The position numbers were made by a program, and so were the translations under genes. Below, one piece after another: positions 60,319 through 64,000 of a stretch of 64,000 nucleotides of DNA (position 1 is the stretch's first letter; each line of letters begins with the position of its first letter). The stretch covers positions 1,184,545-1,248,544 of the forward strand of contig HG799463.1 of NCBI GenBank assembly GCA_000531095.1. Reading direction: 5' to 3'. The notes beneath the pieces are model-generated. The model worked only from the letters and a program-made list of their open reading frames with translations, was not told the origin of the DNA and ran no database searches. This DNA comes from Gemmata massiliana (lineage in GTDB: Bacteria > Planctomycetota > Planctomycetia > Gemmatales > Gemmataceae).

Positions 60319-63300
60319 TTATTTCCCCGTACTTTGGGCCGGCTTCAGCACACCGAGTAGCAGTTTGTACAACCCCTCCGGATTGTCCTCCTCGTTCTTC
60401 AAACGCAGGTAGATACTCTTCTCGTCCACGATCTTGAGCCGCCCCTTGCTGGCGGCGACGAGTTGCTTGGCGCGGTCCGGGTTGCGGTAGGTGAACACCA
60501 GATTGTGATCGTGGCGGTGAACGCTGGCGACCTGCCACTTCACGCACAGGAGCCGAACTTCCGTCGTGCGCAGCAGCCACTCGACCGGGTCCGGGTGCGG
60601 GCCGTAGCGGTCCCGGAGTTCCTGCCGGAAGTCGGCGAGCTTCGCCGGGTCGCGGAGTCGCGCGAGCCGCCGGTACACTTCGATGCGCAACTTCTGGCCC
60701 GGCACGTAGTCGCGCGGCAAGTACGCGGGCCACGGCAGATCGACCGTGACTTCCACCGACACCTTCGGCGCCTGCTGTTTCAGCGCCCGCACCGCGTTTT
60801 CGAGGAGCTGGCAGTACAGTTCGTAGCCGATGGCCGCGATGTGCCCGCTCTGCTCCGCACCCAGAATGTTCCCGGCCCCGCGGATCTCCAGGTCGCGCAT
60901 CGCGATCTTGAACCCGGCCCCCAGTTCGGTGAACTCCTCGATCGCCTTCAACCGCCGCTGTGCTGTGGGATTGAGTAGCTTCAGCGGGTTCACGATGAAG
61001 TACGCATACGAACGGTGCTTCGACCGCCCGACGCGCCCGCGCAACTGGTGCAGATCTGCCAGCCCGTAGGTGTCCGCGTCGTTGATGAAGATGGTGTTCG
61101 CGTTCGGAATATCGAGGCCGCTTTCGATGATCGTGGTCGCAACCAGGATGTCGGCGTCCTTGCGCACGAATCCCACCATCGCCTTTTCGAGATCGTGCGC
61201 GTCCATCTGCCCGTGCCCGACCGTCACCTTCGCTTCCGGAACGAGAATCCGGACCTTTGTCGCGATGTCGAAGATGTCCTGCACGCGGTTGTGAACGAAG
61301 TACACCTGTCCGCCGCGGTTCATTTCGCGCAAGATCGCGTTACGAATGAGTTTATCGTCCCAGCGCGTGATGTGAGTCTCCACCGGCTGGCGGTCCGCGG
61401 GGGGTGTTTCCAAGTTGCTGATTTCGCGGATACCGAGTAGTGAGGCGTGCAGCGTGCGCGGAATGGGCGTCGCGGTCATTGTGAGCACGTCCACCATCGC
61501 GCGCAAGTGCTTGAGTCGCTCCTTGTGCTCGACGCCGAACCGCTGTTCCTCGTCGATCACCACGAGGCCCAAGTCTTTGAACTTTACGTCTTTCGAGAGC
61601 AAGCGGTGCGTGCCGACGATCACGTCCACTTCACCCGTTGCGAGCTTCTTCAGTGTCTCTTTCTGTTTGGCCCCGCCCCGAAAGCGGTTCACCACATCGA
61701 CTACGAACGGGTACTCGGCGAACCGCTGCGTGAACGTGCGGTAGTGCTGCTCCGCGAGCACCGTCGTGGGCACGAGGATCGCGACCTGTTTGCCGCTATC
61801 GACCGCCTTGAACGCGGACCGAATCGCGACCTCGGTTTTGCCGTAGCCGACGTCGCCGCAAATGAGGCGGTCCATTGGCTTTGATTTTTCCAGGTCGCCT
61901 TTCACCTCGACGATCGCGGAAAGTTGGTCCGGAGTTTCCTGGTACGGGAACGCGGCCTCGAACTCTTTCTGCCAGTCGGAGTCGGGCGGGAACTGGTGCC
62001 CCGGGACAGCTTGCCGCACGGCCTGGATGTTAATCATCTCGGCCGCCATGTCGCGCACGGCCTCGGCCACTTTTTCCTTCTTGCGCCCCCACGAGGTACC
62101 GCCGGGCTTGCTCAGCGCCGGTTCCGACTGCGACCCACCCACATACTTCTGCACGAGGTCGATGCGCGTGGCCGGGACGTAGAGGAACATCCCGTCGCGG
62201 AACTCGAGCACGAGGTGCTCTTCCGTCGCGGGACCGGCGGTTCGGGACTCAGCCCTTCGGGAAGAACTCGGCTCGGCGCCCTCTTCACCGAACTCGGTGT
62301 CCTGCCCCCGGGCCTTTTCGAGCATGTGCATCCCACGGAACCGGGCGATCCCGTGGGCGACGTGGACGACGTAGTCGCCGTCGTTGAGGTCGAGGAACGA
62401 GTCAATCGCGCGCGACTCGATTTGGCGGCTGGAGCGCGTTTGTGCCTTCACGCCGGGCGGCAGCAGATCCTTGTGGAAGATCTCGTGACTACCAAGAACG
62501 ATCGTCCCACTCTCGACCAGACGGAACCCGCCGCGGACGTGCCCCGTCACGAGTTGGAGCCGGTGCGACTCCGCGAGCTTACCCGCCTTCAATACCTCCG
62601 TGAGCCGGTGAACCTCCGCTTCGCTCTGGCACGCGATCAGTACGCGCGCGGAGGAACTGTGTGCGATCGAATCGAGTTCGTCGCGCACGCGGTGAACGCT
62701 CCCGCTGAACCGATTCACGGACTCGACGCGGAGGTGAACCGACGCTTCCACACTAGGCCGCGGGAGCGCGGAGAGCACCACGCTGGGGCGCTTCATCAGG
62801 TGCGCGAACGCCTGTTCCGGCGAGTGCAGCCCTTCCGTGGTCGCGACGCGCTCGTAGAAGTGCTTGGCCTGCTCCTTCAGCTCGCGCGGCTCGACGAGCA
62901 CGACCCACGAATCGGGCGGCAGGTAATCCGCGATGTGCCCCCGCGGGCGACTTCGGGCAGAACCTACCCAACCCCTTCCCTAAAAAGGAAGGGGGAGCAG
63001 AACCCTTTTCTGTGTTAAGCCCCTCTCCGTTTAGGGGAGGGGTTGGGGAGGGGTTGTCTTCTATTCCCAACAGCACGACACTGTTCTTCTTCTCCAAACT
63101 CCGCTGTGAGCCGGCCGCGAACGAGCGGATCGATTCCACTTCGTCGCCGAAGAACTCGAACCGGTACGGGTCGGGCGCATCCGGTGGGAAGACGTCGCAG
63201 ATCCCCCCGCGGCGGCTGAACTCGCCCGGGTACTCGACCGCGTCCACGCGCTTGTAGCCGTTCGTGACCAGCCACTCGGCCAGTTCGCTCGGCTCCACGA

Positions 63301-63775
63301 TCTCGTTCGCGCTGATCGTGCGTCCTCGAGCGGCCAGGTCCGCGCGTTCCGGCACCGGCTGGCACACCGACGCGACGCCGCACACAACGATTTTGGGCGC
63401 GCTCGACATGAGTTGTTGGAGCAACCGCAGGCGCGACGTGGTCGTCGGGTCGAGTTTCCCCTTATTGGGAGCCACCGGCCACGATTCCCACGCCTCAAAC
63501 AGTACGGGGCGCGTACCCGTAAATGACGCGATATCTTCCTGCCACGGCTCGACATCGGTGGGGTTGGGAACCACCACGAGCAACGTGCCGGGCGTTTCGG
63601 CTGCGAGGGTCGCCGCGGCCAGCGCCGCGGACGATCCCCACGCGCCGTCTACGGTTCCGCTCCGCCCGGAGAGGAGCGCGGCGCGCAGTTCGGCCCAGCC
63701 CTCTGTCTTTTCCAAGAGGCTGGGAAGGGCGCGTAAACCGGCATCCGCCGGCGCTGCGACAGCGGCCGTCGTCAT
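60319..63775 (-). CDS. mfd: Transcription-repair coupling factor Mfd, frame interrupted by repeat element
   Basis: The N-terminal part starts at ATG 63775 (aaggag 6 bases upstream) and contains the UvrB-homology region (LVVVPNPTDVEPWQEDIASF, EAWESWPVAPNKGKLDP, VDAVEYPGEFSRRGGICDVF, DPYRFEFFGDEVESIRSF). After VLLGIED a 97-bp element (62960-63056) intervenes. The rest resumes as RGHIADYLPPDSWVVLVEPR. It includes the RNA polymerase-interacting domain (DGDYVVHVAHGIARFRGM), the RecG-like translocase (Walker A CGDVGYGKTEVAIRS, Walker B VVIDEEQRFGV, ATPIPRTLH, VATTIIESGLDIPNANTIF, QLRGRVGRS) and the TRCF C-terminus. Excision gives 1119 residues, normal for Mfd. Unbypassed, translation ends out of frame at 62753. 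Confidence 0.92.
62960..63056. repeat. Palindromic insertion element, copy 6 (97 bp, inside mfd, opposite orientation)
   Basis: Plus-strand ends are gaacctacc and ggaggggttg. Hairpin units are cccttccctaaaaaggaaggg and cccctctccgtttaggggag. Relative to the gene it is inverted compared with copies 1-4. Length 97 bp (1 mod 3). Confidence 0.88.
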
Positions 63776-64000
63776 GACATTCTCCTTCAATCACCCATCT
63801 TACCGGGAAGCCGAGGGGTGTGAACAGCCCGACACGTTGGCCCGACTCTAACCCTCGGGCGAATAATGGGCGGCAATCTTGTGAAGGGAAGCAGAGGCTT
63901 CAGCGGACGAAAGGTGCCAATTCTGCCAGAGTTACACCAAATAGACCGGTTAGAAATGTCGGTTAATACAGGGTTAAAGGGTTGCCAGGGGCCGATTCGG
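63776..64000. other. Region upstream of mfd, no gene recognised
   Basis: 225 bp to the window edge, less GC-rich at 63930-64000 (gttagaaatgtcggttaataca). It probably includes the mfd promoter. No open frame with recognisable sequence. Confidence 0.4.

Noticed and set aside
1-64000. Classical IS element or transposase as source of the palindromic elements
   Set aside because: No transposase-like open frame was seen in the window; any mobilising enzyme would have to act in trans from elsewhere.

Overview
The window looks like a chromosomal segment of a planctomycete, most probably of the Gemmataceae. It is GC-rich and gene-dense with divergent operons. It carries three large Ser/Thr protein kinases, one fused to a formylglycine-generating-enzyme-like (FGE/SUMF1) domain and paired with a planctomycete-type ECF sigma factor, one fused to a PilZ domain. 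It also has several twin-arginine (Tat) signal enzymes, an LptF/G permease, an AsmA-like protein and an O-antigen-ligase operon. No rRNA, tRNA, CRISPR array, prophage or transposase gene was seen.

Layout. 1-1291: 5' part of glycerol kinase glpK, cut by the window edge. 1385-6793: FGE kinase, ECF sigma factor and a divergent second kinase. 6994-12280: Tat-type ThDP enzyme, small membrane protein, radical SAM/SPASM enzyme, PilZ protein and a small unknown protein. 12379-16417: a DevCA-like ABC exporter (two permeases plus an ATPase fused to a cyclic-nucleotide-binding domain). 16758-21173: polysaccharide operon (O-antigen ligase-like, two glycosyltransferases, acyltransferase) with translationally coupled junctions, divergent from a PcRGLX/YetA-like lyase candidate (21365-23983). 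24569-30731: MFS transporter, DUF3307 protein, DevB/HlyD-like adaptor, a DUF5690-like transporter coupled to a TIM-barrel sugar isomerase, and a rhodanese. 30747-33886: methyltransferase, FAD oxidoreductase and type III PKS. 34027-37533: trehalase plus GlgX. 37705-44657: membrane protein, FAD/Rieske oxidoreductase, WD40-like protein, RNase HII-like protein, HIT, YggS, IlvH. 44741-51201: TPR protein, N-formylglutamate amidohydrolase-like, LeuC, HigBA, TruD. 51382-63775: PilZ kinase, alpha/beta hydrolase, AsmA-like protein, LptF/G permease, FKBP, Mfd.

The most striking signal is a family of short (91-124 bp), strongly folding, purine/pyrimidine-polarised elements with terminal (C/G)AACC...GGTT(C/G). 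I see six copies, about one per 10 kb. Five lie inside protein-coding genes: glpK, the exporter ATPase, a polysaccharide glycosyltransferase, the type III PKS and mfd. In the four genes seen on both sides, the element length is not a multiple of three and so breaks the frame. In each case removing exactly the stretch between the terminal motifs rejoins an otherwise intact conserved protein. Either these are recent insertions that killed four genes without any further decay near the insertion (apart from one single-base lesion in the glycosyltransferase), or the elements are removed from RNA or bypassed during translation. A different 33-bp-arm palindrome sits at the methyltransferase/FAD oxidoreductase junction and supplies the end of one gene and the start of the next.

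Three further frame changes are single-base events. One, in the TPR protein, falls exactly on a canonical A_AAA_AAG slippery heptamer. The others are at a C6 tract in the AsmA-like gene and near the 5' end of the glycosyltransferase. Homopolymer sequencing error cannot be excluded for these.
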